Source: Amycolatopsis sp. NBC_01480 (lineage in GTDB: Bacteria > Actinomycetota > Actinomycetes > Mycobacteriales > Pseudonocardiaceae). Taken from it: a DNA stretch of 64,000 nucleotides. A model generated the notes under the pieces. The model had not been told where the DNA came from and searched no databases. It worked only from the letters and a program-made list of their open reading frames with translations. Below, piece after piece: positions 1 to 7,291 of this stretch. The stretch lies in the NCBI RefSeq assembly GCF_036227205.1, contig NZ_CP109442.1:7006001-7070000 (forward strand), read 5' to 3'. The position numbers were made by a program, and so were the translations under genes. The first letter of the stretch is position 1, and every line of letters starts with the position of its first letter.

Positions 1-1764
1 CAGCTGGGCAAGAACCTGTGGGCCACCGCGCAGGTCACGCAGTTCACCCAGCCCGGCTGGAAGTTCCTCACCGGCTCCGCGAGCGGCTACCTCGGCGGCG
101 ACCGCGCGAACGGCAGCTACATCAGCCTGAAGCCGGGCAACGGCACGGATTACTCGACGATCTACGAGACGACCAGCGCCACCAGCGCGCAGACCGTGAA
201 CGTCAAGGTCTCCGGCGGGCTGGGCACCGGCGCAGTGCACGTGTGGTCGAGCGACCTCGGTTCGAGCAACCAGGCGGACTACTTCGTCAAGCAGGCCGAC
301 GTGACCCCGCAGAACGGCTCGTACTCGCTGACGCTGCAGCCCGGCCGGGTCTACTCGGTCACCACCACGACCGGGCAGGGCAAGGGCACCGCGACCGCGC
401 CGCCCGTGCACGGCCTGCCCCTGCCGTACGCCGACAATTTCGACGGCTACCCCACCGGCACCGAGGCGAAGTACTTCTCCGACATGCAGGGCGCCTTCGA
501 ATCCCGCCCCTGCGTCGACGGCCGCAGCGGGCAGTGCCTGCAGCAGGTCGCGCCGGTCAAGCCGATCGAATGGCAGGGCGACAGCGACGCGTACGGCCTG
601 ATCGGCGATCTGAACTGGCGGGACTACAGCGTCGCGGTCGACGTGGACCTGCGGCAGTCCGGCACCGTCACCCTGCTGGGCCGGGCGAACACCCAGAACC
701 GGCCGCAGAGCCGTCAGGCCGCCTACCAGCTGCGCCTGGACGAGCGGGGCGCCTGGTCGATCGCGAAGAACGACAGCAACGGCCAGCTGACCACCCTGGC
801 TTCGGGCACGGCCGCCGCGCCGGGGCTGAACTCGTGGCACCGCGTCGGCCTCAGTTTTTCCGGCGACGACATCACCGCGACGCTCGACGGCGCCACGCTC
901 GGCACCGCCGCGGACAGCTCGTTCCCCGCGGGCCAGGCCGGGTTCGGCGTCGTCGGTTACCAGACCGACCTGTTCGACAACCTGTCGCTGGCCGCGGCCC
1001 CGCCCGGCAACCACAGTGGTGTCCTCAAAGGACTGGAGTCCGGGATCTGCGCGGACGTGCCGAAGGTGAGCGACCAGAACGGCACCGCGATCGCGCTGTG
1101 GGACTGCAACGGCGGCGTGAACCAGCAGTGGACGGCCACCCCGGCCGGGCAGCTGATGGTGTACGGCACCAAATGCCTCGACGGGACCGACCCCGCGGCC
1201 GCCCAGATCCAGGACTGCACCGGCGCGGCCGCGCAGAAGTGGGACCTGAAAGCCGACGGCACCGTGGTGAACGGCGGCTCGGGCCAGTGCCTGACCGCGT
1301 CCGGCACCGCGCCGGCCGACGGCCTGGGCACGGCGTCGTGCACCGGCGCCCCGAACCAGGGCTGGTCCCGCAGCCCGGCGCCGAGCATGCTCCAGGGCCA
1401 GGCGTCCGGCCGCTGCGCGGACGTGCCCGCGGGCGACTCGACCCCCGGCACCCGCCCGACATTGTGGGACTGCCACAACGGCAGCAACCAGGAATGGACG
1501 TCCACCGCGACCAACCAGCTGACCGTGTTCGAAAACCGGTGCCTCGACGTGGTCGGCGGCGGCACGGCCGACGGCACCCCGCTGCAGATCAGCGAGTGCA
1601 CCGGCAGCGCGGCCCAGCAGTGGCGGGTCCGCTCGGACGGCGCCGTGGTGAACGTCGCGTCGGGCCAATGCCTGGACGCCGCGGGCGGCGGCACCGCGGA
1701 CAGCACCCCGCTGGTGGTTTCCGGCTGCACCGGATCAGCGAGCCAGAAGTGGGCGCGCGTCTGA
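1..1764 (+). CDS. GH59-type galactosylceramidase C-terminal part with two ricin-B lectin domains (5' end outside window)
   Basis: The reading frame is open from base 1, so the catalytic domain lies upstream of the window. The 587 visible residues begin with a segment typical of galactocerebrosidases (QLGKNLWATAQV, then WKFLTGSASGYL). A beta-sandwich lectin-like domain follows (about residues 140-335, PYADNFDGYP ... VAVDVDLRQSG). The rest is two tandem ricin-type beta-trefoils, about 340-462 and 464-587, each with three QxW repeats (NQQWT, AQKWD, NQGWS; NQEWT, AQQWR, SQKWA). The protein is presumably secreted and cleaves beta-galactosyl linkages in glycolipids or polysaccharides; the substrate is inferred from the family. 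Ricin domains would bind sugars. Membership in GH59 rests on the accessory regions only. Confidence 0.8.
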   Translation, partial: QLGKNLWATAQVTQFTQPGWKFLTGSASGYLGGDRANGSYISLKPGNGTDYSTIYETTSATSAQTVNVKVSGGLGTGAVHVWSSDLGSSNQADYFVKQADVTPQNGSYSLTLQPGRVYSVTTTTGQGKGTATAPPVHGLPLPYADNFDGYPTGTEAKYFSDMQGAFESRPCVDGRSGQCLQQVAPVKPIEWQGDSDAYGLIGDLNWRDYSVAVDVDLRQSGTVTLLGRANTQNRPQSRQAAYQLRLDERGAWSIAKNDSNGQLTTLASGTAAAPGLNSWHRVGLSFSGDDITATLDGATLGTAADSSFPAGQAGFGVVGYQTDLFDNLSLAAAPPGNHSGVLKGLESGICADVPKVSDQNGTAIALWDCNGGVNQQWTATPAGQLMVYGTKCLDGTDPAAAQIQDCTGAAAQKWDLKADGTVVNGGSGQCLTASGTAPADGLGTASCTGAPNQGWSRSPAPSMLQGQASGRCADVPAGDSTPGTRPTLWDCHNGSNQEWTSTATNQLTVFENRCLDVVGGGTADGTPLQISECTGSAAQQWRVRSDGAVVNVASGQCLDAAGGGTADSTPLVVSGCTGSASQKWARV

Positions 1765-1845
1765 GCTGTTTCGTAACGCCGGGGGACCGGCGAGCGACCG
1801 CGTCGGCAAAGGGCTTGGCACAGCCGATCCGGCGGGAGTCGAACG

Positions 1846-2037
1846 ATGGCGGACAACGAGCAGTCAGCGAACTACGAGACGGCGCCGCTGAACCTGGACG
1901 AGACCCTCAACCAGGGCACGACCTACAACCCCGGCGTCCCGGTCATCCGCACCGGGACGGTGCCCGATCCCACTGAACCGGAGCCCGCGGCCCCGGCCGC
2001 GAATCCGGAGCCGAAGCCGGAGACGAGCGGCGCGTAA
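1846..2037 (+). CDS. Small acidic, proline-rich hypothetical protein (63 aa)
   Basis: This short ORF has a good ribosome site (CGGGAG eight bases before the ATG). Its C-terminal half is Pro/Glu/Ala rich (PDPTEPEPAAPAANPEPKPE) and is probably disordered. It has no signal peptide and no membrane segment. It ends two bases before the ATG of the next membrane-protein gene, which suggests translational coupling. I do not recognise a family. The codon usage is consistent with a real gene and the opposite strand has no better candidate, but a peptide of this length cannot be confirmed from sequence alone. Confidence 0.55.
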   Translation: MADNEQSANYETAPLNLDETLNQGTTYNPGVPVIRTGTVPDPTEPEPAAPAANPEPKPETSGA

Positions 2038-2039
2038 CC

Positions 2040-2834
2040 ATGGTGCCCTCGACCTCCGGTGGCCTGGTCGGGCTCCTGCTGGTGCTGGCGCCGGGGATCT
2101 GGTACGAGCTGATCCGCCAGCGCTCCCGCCCGGGGCGAGGGGATTCCACCTTCGTGGAGGTTTCCCGCATCCTGCTGGCGGGGGTGCTCGTGAGCCTGAC
2201 CGTGCTGATCCTGCTCGGCGGCTTCCGCACCATCGACCCGCGGCTGCTCGCCGACCCGCAGGCGCTGCTGTCCCAGCCGGGGTATCTGGCCGGGCACCTC
2301 GGCCTCCTGACCTGGACGTTGGCCTGCTTCCTGGTCCTCGCCATGACGATCCCCGCCGTGTGGCTGTACACCACGCCCGGGCGGAACGCGCACGCGGAGA
2401 TCCGGCAGGAAAGCCTCTGGGTCTCCTACTTCGACCGGATACCGCGGCAGGACGCGCACGAGAAAGGCTTGCCACCGCCCGAATTCACCTACCTGCAGGT
2501 GCGCATGGCCAGCGGCGTGCTCTACCGCGGGCGCCTCGCCGCCTACGACAACGGCCTCGGCCTCGACGACCGGGAGCTGACTCTGAGCCAGCCGAATCTG
2601 ATCACCAAGCCGGTCGGTGAACCCTGGTCGTCGCTGGCGCCGGACGGGTGGAGCGTGGTGATCATCCGGGGCACCGAGATCAAGGACCTCTGGGTCCTCA
2701 ACTACGCCCCGGACGACGGTCCCGCTCCGGCCCGGCGCCGCCGGGTGCCGCGGATCCCGGCCCACTGGCGGCTGGTGGTCCTGCTGGCCCTGGAACTCCT
2801 GGCGCTGGGCCAGCTGGCAGTCCTCGGCCGATGA
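2040..2834 (+). CDS. DUF6338-like membrane protein
   Basis: This 264-residue protein has an N-terminal membrane helix (GLVGLLLVLAPGIWYELI), a second hydrophobic stretch (ILLAGVLVSLTVLILLGGF) and a third (LTWTLACFLVLAMTIPAVWLY). A cytosolic region of about 120 residues follows, and a last hydrophobic segment lies at 247-262. The arrangement and the phrase GIWYELIRQRSRPGR resemble the actinobacterial DUF6338 family, whose function is unknown. The ATG follows the stop of the 63-residue gene by two bases and has no Shine-Dalgarno of its own, so it is probably translated by re-initiation. Confidence 0.6.
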   Translation: MVPSTSGGLVGLLLVLAPGIWYELIRQRSRPGRGDSTFVEVSRILLAGVLVSLTVLILLGGFRTIDPRLLADPQALLSQPGYLAGHLGLLTWTLACFLVLAMTIPAVWLYTTPGRNAHAEIRQESLWVSYFDRIPRQDAHEKGLPPPEFTYLQVRMASGVLYRGRLAAYDNGLGLDDRELTLSQPNLITKPVGEPWSSLAPDGWSVVIIRGTEIKDLWVLNYAPDDGPAPARRRRVPRIPAHWRLVVLLALELLALGQLAVLGR

Positions 2835-2880
2835 GCGCAAAACCCTGACCGCGCCGCAAATTCGCTGCTCAGCCCGTGAG

Positions 2881-3525
2881 CCAACGGCCGCCCTGACCGG
2901 CGGGCCGGCCCCGGACGGCACCCGCCTGCTGAGCGAGGGGAGCGCCGCGGCGATGGCCGCGTTCCAGGCCGACCTGCCCGACAAACACGCGCTGGGCGAT
3001 TCGTGGGGCCTCGGCTGGATCCGGTACGACTGGGCCGGCCACCGGCTGATCGGGCACGACGGCAACACCATCGGCCAGTCGGCGTTCCTGCGGCTGCTGC
3101 CGGAGCAGGGCCTCGCCGTCGCGCTGCTCACCAACGGCGGCAGCCCCCGCGACCTTTACCAGGACCTCTACTGCGAGGTCTTCGCCGAACTGGCGGACGT
3201 CGAAATGCCGTTGCCGCTCACGCCGCCCGCGGAGCCGGTGACCGTTGACTTCGAACCGTTTCTGGGCACGTACGAGCGGGCCGGTGCGCTGGTGGCGGTG
3301 TTCCGCGGCGAGGACGGGGCGCGGCTGCGCCACACGGTCACCGGCGCGCTTGCCGAAATGCTGCCGGAAAAGGTGCAGGAATACGCGCTGGTGGCGGTCG
3401 AATCGGGTTTGTTCGTGGTCCGGTCCACGGTGGGCCGGGGCTGGCTCCCGGTCACCTTCTACGCCTTGGCCACCGGCGAGGAGTACCTCCACTTCGGCGG
3501 CCGCGCGACTCCGAAGGTCCATTAG
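2881..3525 (+). pseudogene. C-terminal remnant of a serine beta-lactamase-like hydrolase
   Basis: The frame encodes PDGTRLLSEGSAAAM, then LGWIRYDWAGHRLIGHDGNTIGQSAFLRLLPE and a C-terminal beta-rich domain. This matches the second half of class C beta-lactamase/esterase-type proteins, where HDGNTIG takes the place of the KTG/HxG box. The N-terminal half with the SxxK nucleophile is absent. The reading frame stays open upstream only through unrelated sequence behind the preceding gene's stop at 2834, and the first ATG (2953) falls inside the conserved region without a ribosome site. It is most likely the product of a deletion that removed the promoter and about 200 codons. Confidence 0.7.
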
Positions 3526-3886
3526 CCCGCCCCGTGTACGCCTTGGAGGCCTTGTCACGTTTGCTCTAAAGAGTGATTTCGGTGGACACTTTCAGTGAGT
3601 GAACGTGGCACCTCGTAGTGACTTTCGGTCACTGTCGGTCAAAGCGAGCCTGTGACCACCGGGTATCCGCAGGTCCGGCGGCAAATCCCTAGTGCCCCTA
3701 ATCGGCCGGGTGCCGAAGCCCCCTAGTGGTGCTCCGCAAAACCCGGGGTGGCCCCCGTTGGCCCCCGGATGGCGCCGCCCTAAGTTCGTCCCGGAGCCAC
3801 CGGCTCGTCGGCATGTCCGGCGGTGCTGACCACGGTGCCGATCATTACCACTGCCGATCTGTTGTCATTATCAGGAGAATTGAACT
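3526..3886. promoter_or_regulatory. Intergenic region with inverted repeats upstream of the IniB-domain gene
   Basis: This 361-base stretch has no credible gene. It contains AGTGAC-N5-GTCACT at 3617-3633 and a smaller CACT-TTC-AGTG at 3587-3597, both possible operator sequences. The motif CCTAGTG occurs twice (about 3689 and 3722). The region ends with TCAGGAGAATTGAACT before the ATG at 3887, giving a clear ribosome site (AGGAGA). I see no convincing -35/-10 pair. Confidence 0.4.
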
Positions 3887-5104
3887 ATGGGCCCGGTGCA
3901 GACGCTGCACGAATTCGCGTTGAATCTTCTCAGCGACCCGCAGGCACTGGCGGAGTACAACGCCAACCCGCAGGCTGTGCTGAACGGCGCCGGTCTGGGG
4001 GACCTGAGCGCGGCGGACGTCCACGACATCATGCCGCTGGTCATGGACACCGCGCCGCTGCCGGCCGCCGGCTCGCCGGCCGGGTTCGCGACCGGTGACG
4101 TCACCGGCACGCTGGACCACGTCACCGCGTCCGCGCCCCAGGCGGCGGAAGCCGTCCACAGCGCCACGGGCGCCCTCGGCGGCGAGTCCGGCGTTCTGAC
4201 CGGGGTCTTCGGCGCGGTCAGCGACATCGCCGACCAGACCGGCCTCAACACCGCCACGCACGGCGCGCTCGGCGACGTCTCCGGCATCGTGGACAGCGTC
4301 GCCGGCGCCACCAGCGGCGTGCCGCTGGTCGGCCCGCTGGTCGACGCCGGCGCCATCGACCTGCAGCACACCGTCGGCGCGGTGGGCGATCACCTCTTCG
4401 ACGGCAAGCTGGTCGGCAGCGTGGTCGACGCCACCACCAACCACCTCGGCGACGCCCTGCTGTGGAAGGCCGCGGTCACCACCGTCGCCCAGGTGCCTGC
4501 CGTCGGCGGTCCGCTGAGCGGCGTGGTCGAGGACGTCCGCGTCGGCGGCAGTAGCCTGCTCGGCCAGGTCAACGGGGTCATCGGCTCCACGCCGGTCGGC
4601 GTCAACGCCGAGAACATCCAGCCGCACGGCGACTTCGGTGCCGCCGGCGACCTGTCCGGCTCGCTGGACCACGCCGTCTCGGCGCTGCCGGTCGGCCTTC
4701 CGGCGCTGCCCGCGGTCCCGGCCCTGCCGGCGGTCCCGGGTGCCTCGGTCCCGGGTGTCCCGGCGGTGCCCGGCGTCCCCGCGCTGCCCGCGGTTCCGGC
4801 TCTGCCGGCCATCCCGGGCACGCCGGACGTCTCGTCCACCGTCGGCTCGGTCACCCACACCCTCGCCGGTGCCACCGCGCACCTGCCGATCGCCGGCGAC
4901 GCGGTGAACCACGCGCTGGCCGCGGCCGGCGAGCACGCTGACACGGGCATCCGCAGCGACGCGCCGACCAGCGACCTCACCAGCACCTCGCACACCGGCG
5001 ACCTGGTCAGCAACGTGGAGAACCACGCGCACGACCTGACCGCCGGCCTCGACCTGCACCACGGCGTCGAGAGCGCGCTGGGCGACCTGCACATCGGGCA
5101 CTGA
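3887..5104 (+). CDS. IniB N-terminal domain protein with Pro-Ala-Val repeat
   Basis: This 405-residue protein starts with a 50-residue domain (LHEFALNLLSDPQALAEYNANPQAVLNGAGLGDLS...) characteristic of IniB N-terminal domain proteins, in the class of mycobacterial IniB induced by cell-wall stress. Hydrophobic, Gly/Asp/Val-rich repeats with GVVEDVR- and LVGPLVDAG-like units follow. At about residues 265-310 lies a tandem repeat built from VPALPAVP-type units. There is no signal peptide. A strong AGGAG site precedes the ATG, and a long hairpin terminator follows, so this is a single-gene unit. By analogy it may be a cell-envelope stress protein, which is inference. Confidence 0.7.
   Translation: MGPVQTLHEFALNLLSDPQALAEYNANPQAVLNGAGLGDLSAADVHDIMPLVMDTAPLPAAGSPAGFATGDVTGTLDHVTASAPQAAEAVHSATGALGGESGVLTGVFGAVSDIADQTGLNTATHGALGDVSGIVDSVAGATSGVPLVGPLVDAGAIDLQHTVGAVGDHLFDGKLVGSVVDATTNHLGDALLWKAAVTTVAQVPAVGGPLSGVVEDVRVGGSSLLGQVNGVIGSTPVGVNAENIQPHGDFGAAGDLSGSLDHAVSALPVGLPALPAVPALPAVPGASVPGVPAVPGVPALPAVPALPAIPGTPDVSSTVGSVTHTLAGATAHLPIAGDAVNHALAAAGEHADTGIRSDAPTSDLTSTSHTGDLVSNVENHAHDLTAGLDLHHGVESALGDLHIGH
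4690..4830 (+). repeat. Tandem VPALPAVP-coding repeat inside the IniB-like gene
   Basis: Imperfect 15-18 base units (variants of GTCCCGGCCCTGCCGGC) are repeated about eight times and encode alternating Val/Pro/Ala/Leu (PALPAVPALPAVPGASVPG and on). Such a segment is prone to copy-number change by slippage and may differ between strains. Confidence 0.7.
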
Positions 5105-5138
5105 AATCTCGGGCACTGATTCCTGAGTTCGGGCACTG
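5094..5138 (+). repeat. Three copies of TCGGGCACTG at the 3' end of the IniB-like gene
   Basis: TCGGGCACTG occurs at 5094-5103, 5109-5118 and 5129-5138. The first copy contains the last codons and the stop of the gene (ATC GGG CAC TGA); the others lie in the untranslated tail before the terminator. This looks like a short local duplication. Confidence 0.75.
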
Positions 5139-5141
5139 GAA

Positions 5142-5178
5142 CGGGCCCGGGCCTTCCGCCAAGGGAGGCCCGGGCCCG
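5142..5178 (+). terminator. Rho-independent-type terminator after the IniB-like gene
   Basis: A perfect 13-bp stem (5142-5154 pairs with 5166-5178, CGGGCCCGGGCCT / AGGCCCGGGCCCG) with an 11-base loop is followed by CTTTTG. It lies between convergent genes (IniB-like on +, MarR on -) and could end both transcripts. Confidence 0.85.
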
Positions 5179-5195
5179 CTTTTGCGCTCGTTGCT

Positions 5196-5660
5196 TCAGC
5201 TCTCGCCGGCCGAACGCGGTTCGGCCAGTGCGTCGGCGCAGACGGTGAGATCGCGGCGCAGGCGGTCCTGCGCCGCGGTGGAGAGCGGCGTGAGCATCCG
5301 CTGTTCGACCGACTTCACGAGGGTGCTGGCTGCCCGAAGCTGCTCCCGGCCCGGCGGGGTGAGCCGGCTGGGCAAGGCCCTGCCGTGCGGGGTGCTCGCC
5401 GGCCGGGCGACCAGTCCACGGTCCTGTAGCCCGCGCAGCACCAGGTTCATCGACTGGCGCGAGACGAACACGGCACGCGCCAGCTCCGCGTTGGACAGTC
5501 CCGGTTGCCGTGCGAGCACTTCGAGGCACGCGTACTGCGGCACGGTCAGGCCCAGCGGACGCAGTTCCGCGTCCATGCGCGTGCGCAGCGCGGCGGCCGC
5601 CCGTTTCAGCACATAACCCACGACCTCGTCCAGTGGACCGTCCGGCTCGGCTTGACTCAT
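5196..5660 (-). CDS. MarR-family transcriptional regulator
   Basis: This 154-residue winged-helix protein has the typical MarR order: a dimerisation helix (VVGYVLKRAAAALRTRM), then YACLEVLARQPGLSNAELARAVFVSRQSMNLVLRGLQDRGLV as helix-turn-helix, then a wing (RALPSRLTPPGREQL). It has the normal length for the family. The start codon (complement of 5658-5660) has no Shine-Dalgarno and overlaps a TGTCA-N6-TGACA palindrome, so the message may be leaderless and autorepressed. It diverges from a small ORF and a DNA glycosylase that are probably its targets. Confidence 0.85.
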   Translation of the reverse strand: MSQAEPDGPLDEVVGYVLKRAAAALRTRMDAELRPLGLTVPQYACLEVLARQPGLSNAELARAVFVSRQSMNLVLRGLQDRGLVARPASTPHGRALPSRLTPPGREQLRAASTLVKSVEQRMLTPLSTAAQDRLRRDLTVCADALAEPRSAGES

Positions 5661-5675
5661 GTCAACATGATGACA
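5660..5675. promoter_or_regulatory. MarR operator 1 (TGTCA-N6-TGACA)
   Basis: The sequence TGTCAACATGATGACA is an inverted repeat with 5-bp arms and a 6-base spacer. It abuts the start codon of the MarR gene, where a bound repressor would block its transcription. Confidence 0.7.
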
Positions 5676-5687
5676 TACAGTGACCTA

Positions 5688-5703
5688 TGTCAGCACATTG
5701 ACA
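5688..5703. promoter_or_regulatory. MarR operator 2 (TGTCA-N6-TGACA)
   Basis: TGTCAGCACATTGACA repeats the same arms and spacer as operator 1, 28 bases further on, close to the start of the divergent transcript. Two identical-architecture sites in a 60-base divergent gap are strong evidence for the regulator's binding motif. Confidence 0.7.
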
Positions 5704-5721
5704 CCCATCGCGGAGGGCAGC

Positions 5722-5850
5722 ATGAACGTGACCGGACCCGATTTCCTCGCCCCGCAGGTCCGCCTGGACGCCGCGTCCCCGCGCCCGGGAGCCGGGATCC
5801 TGCCGTGGCTGTGCTGCGATGACACGCAAGCACTGCACGGCGAGGCCTGA
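5722..5850 (+). CDS. Possible small protein (42 aa) ahead of the DNA glycosylase
   Basis: An ATG at 5722 preceded by CGGAGGGCAGC (GGAGG seven bases upstream) opens a 42-codon ORF ending in TGA at 5848-5850. The peptide begins MNVTGPDFLAPQVRL and contains WLCCDD near the end. It lies between the MarR operators and the glycosylase start at 5869, in the same direction, so the two could be one transcript. I recognise no family. It may be a short regulatory leader peptide, a truncated gene start, or chance; the ribosome site is the main support. Confidence 0.4.
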   Translation: MNVTGPDFLAPQVRLDAASPRPGAGILPWLCCDDTQALHGEA

Positions 5851-5868
5851 CGGCGGAGGGAGCGAACC

Positions 5869-6735
5869 ATGACCGGCCACACGGTGAACGTCGACGTACT
5901 CGGACCTTGGTCGCTCGAAACGTGCAAGCGGTTCTGGGAGGGCTTCGCCCCCGCCGCGCTGGCAGCCCAGCACGCTCCGGCCGAGCTGTGGACGGTGTTC
6001 TGCGTCGAGGGCGACTGGAGCCGCGCGGAGGCGCGGGTCGCCCAGCACGGCGGCTCCGCCCGGATCACGGTGACCGGCGACGGCGACCTCGACGCCGCAG
6101 TCCGGCAGGTTTGCCGGTTCCTGTCCCTGGACGTCGACGCCCGCGGCTGGCCCGAGGTGGCGCGCCGCGACCGGGTCATCGCCCACGCGCAGGAGCGGCT
6201 GCCCGGCCTGCGGCCCTGCGGTTTCCATTCCCCCTACGAGGCCGCGGCGTGGGCCGTGCTGTCCCAGCGGATCCGGATCGGCCAAGCGGCCCGGCTACGC
6301 GAGAACCTCATCCGCGACCACGGCCAGGGCGGCGCCTTTCCCACCCCCGGAGCGGTGCGCGGCCTCGATCTCGACCTGCCCGGCCGCAAGAGCGAATACC
6401 TGCACGCCGTCGCCGAGGCAGCCTTGGACGGACACCTCGACGGCGACCAGCTCCGGGCGATGAATCCCGACGACGCGGTCCGCCGCGTGCAGGAGGTGAA
6501 GGGCCTTGGGCCATTCGCCGCCGAACTGGTCGTCCTCCGCGGCGCCAACGCCCCGGACCTGATCCCGCACCATGAGCACCGGCTCGACAACGAGATCGTC
6601 CAGCAGTACGGCCCCGGCCACACGCTGGCCGAGGTGTCCGGCGCCTGGCGGCCGTTCCGCACCTGGGCCTCGGTCCACCTGCGCACCCTGCGCGAAGAAC
6701 GGACCCACGAAATCGCCGGGCAGACGCGGGCCTGA
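5869..6735 (+). CDS. DNA-3-methyladenine glycosylase-like HhH-GPD protein
   Basis: This 288-residue protein resembles the AlkA-type family: an N-terminal beta domain and a helical domain with CGFHSPYEAAAWAVLSQRI and the helix-hairpin-helix VQEVKGLGPFAAELVVLRG (about residues 206-226). It would remove alkylated bases from DNA. Where AlkA has the catalytic Asp (PDD), this protein reads IPHHEHRLD, so the position aligns with His/Glu; I believe a Glu here is seen in related actinobacterial sequences, but I cannot verify this. A GGAGGGAG ribosome site precedes the ATG. The MarR regulator and its two operators lie just upstream. Confidence 0.8.
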   Translation: MTGHTVNVDVLGPWSLETCKRFWEGFAPAALAAQHAPAELWTVFCVEGDWSRAEARVAQHGGSARITVTGDGDLDAAVRQVCRFLSLDVDARGWPEVARRDRVIAHAQERLPGLRPCGFHSPYEAAAWAVLSQRIRIGQAARLRENLIRDHGQGGAFPTPGAVRGLDLDLPGRKSEYLHAVAEAALDGHLDGDQLRAMNPDDAVRRVQEVKGLGPFAAELVVLRGANAPDLIPHHEHRLDNEIVQQYGPGHTLAEVSGAWRPFRTWASVHLRTLREERTHEIAGQTRA

Positions 6736-6823
6736 ACCGCACCACAGCCGGCCGCCTCAAGGTGCCGGGATCGCTTTTCCTTTCCTCGCACCGTGTTTGC
6801 GCAATGCATCCGAGTCTGCGCCT

Positions 6824-7105
6824 TCACCACCGTCCGTCGTCGGGCTTACAGCACGCCTGGGAACCGGCGGCGGTGTGGACGGCCAGGTTGCCGGGTACTG
6901 GTCCGGTGCCGGTGCGTACGACCGGGTCGTCGGATGCTGGGCCGACGGCGGTGCGCTTGATCAGGTCGCCAGGCAGCGAGACCGGTGCGGTTTGCGTGAT
7001 CAGGCCGCCGTCCGCACCGGCCGACGTTGCGGCCGTCACGCCTCCGCTCACCACCAGTGCCGCAGTCAGGCCGAGGACCACCGGCCATCGCGTCCGCCTG
7101 ATCAC
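6824..7105 (-). CDS. Small secreted protein with imperfect internal repeats (93 aa)
   Basis: The start is the GTG at 7103-7105, because GGGAGG lies six bases before it; an upstream ATG in frame at 7165 has no such site. The protein starts VIRRTRWPVVLGLTAALVVSGGVTA, a clear signal peptide with cleavage near ATSAGA. The mature part of about 63 residues contains four imperfect 12-14 residue units (DGGLITQTAPVSL, PGDLIKRTAVGPAS, DDPVVRTGTGPV, PGNLAVHTAAG) and ends with ACCKPDDGRW. I do not recognise a family. Confidence 0.6.
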   Translation of the reverse strand: MIRRTRWPVVLGLTAALVVSGGVTAATSAGADGGLITQTAPVSLPGDLIKRTAVGPASDDPVVRTGTGPVPGNLAVHTAAGSQACCKPDDGRW

Positions 7106-7230
7106 TGCTGGCCTCCCGTCGCCGATACCACGAACGGTAGCCGCGCGGACGCGGCCTGGCGTCATCAGAAAGGCGGACCGGCCGTCCTCATCGGGGCGGA
7201 CCAGCGCGGCGTCTCAGGACCCGGGCTCAC

Positions 7231-7283
7231 GCACCCAATGTGGCGTTGGTTGCGTCCAACGCACCGAACGCCACATTGGGGCG
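7231..7283. repeat. Palindromic element family 1, copy A
   Basis: The arms are CACCCAATGTGGCGTTGGTTGCG on the left and CGCACCGAACGCCACATTGGGG on the right, separated by about 7 bases. The core ACGCCACATTGGG recurs at 18076-18183 and 32389-32472. Here it sits between the 3' end of the S4 gene and the start of the small secreted gene, both on the minus strand. Confidence 0.8.
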
Positions 7284-7291
7284 GTTCAGGC

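Noticed and set aside
18..1976. 652-codon open frame overlapping the GH59/ricin gene
   Set aside because: It is an Arg/Gly/Pro-rich shadow in another frame of high-GC coding sequence; the frame with lectin and ricin motifs is the real one.
3845..5116. 423-codon open frame antisense to the IniB-domain gene
   Set aside because: It is low-complexity and Arg/Asp-rich with no motif. The plus-strand frame has a recognised domain and a ribosome site.
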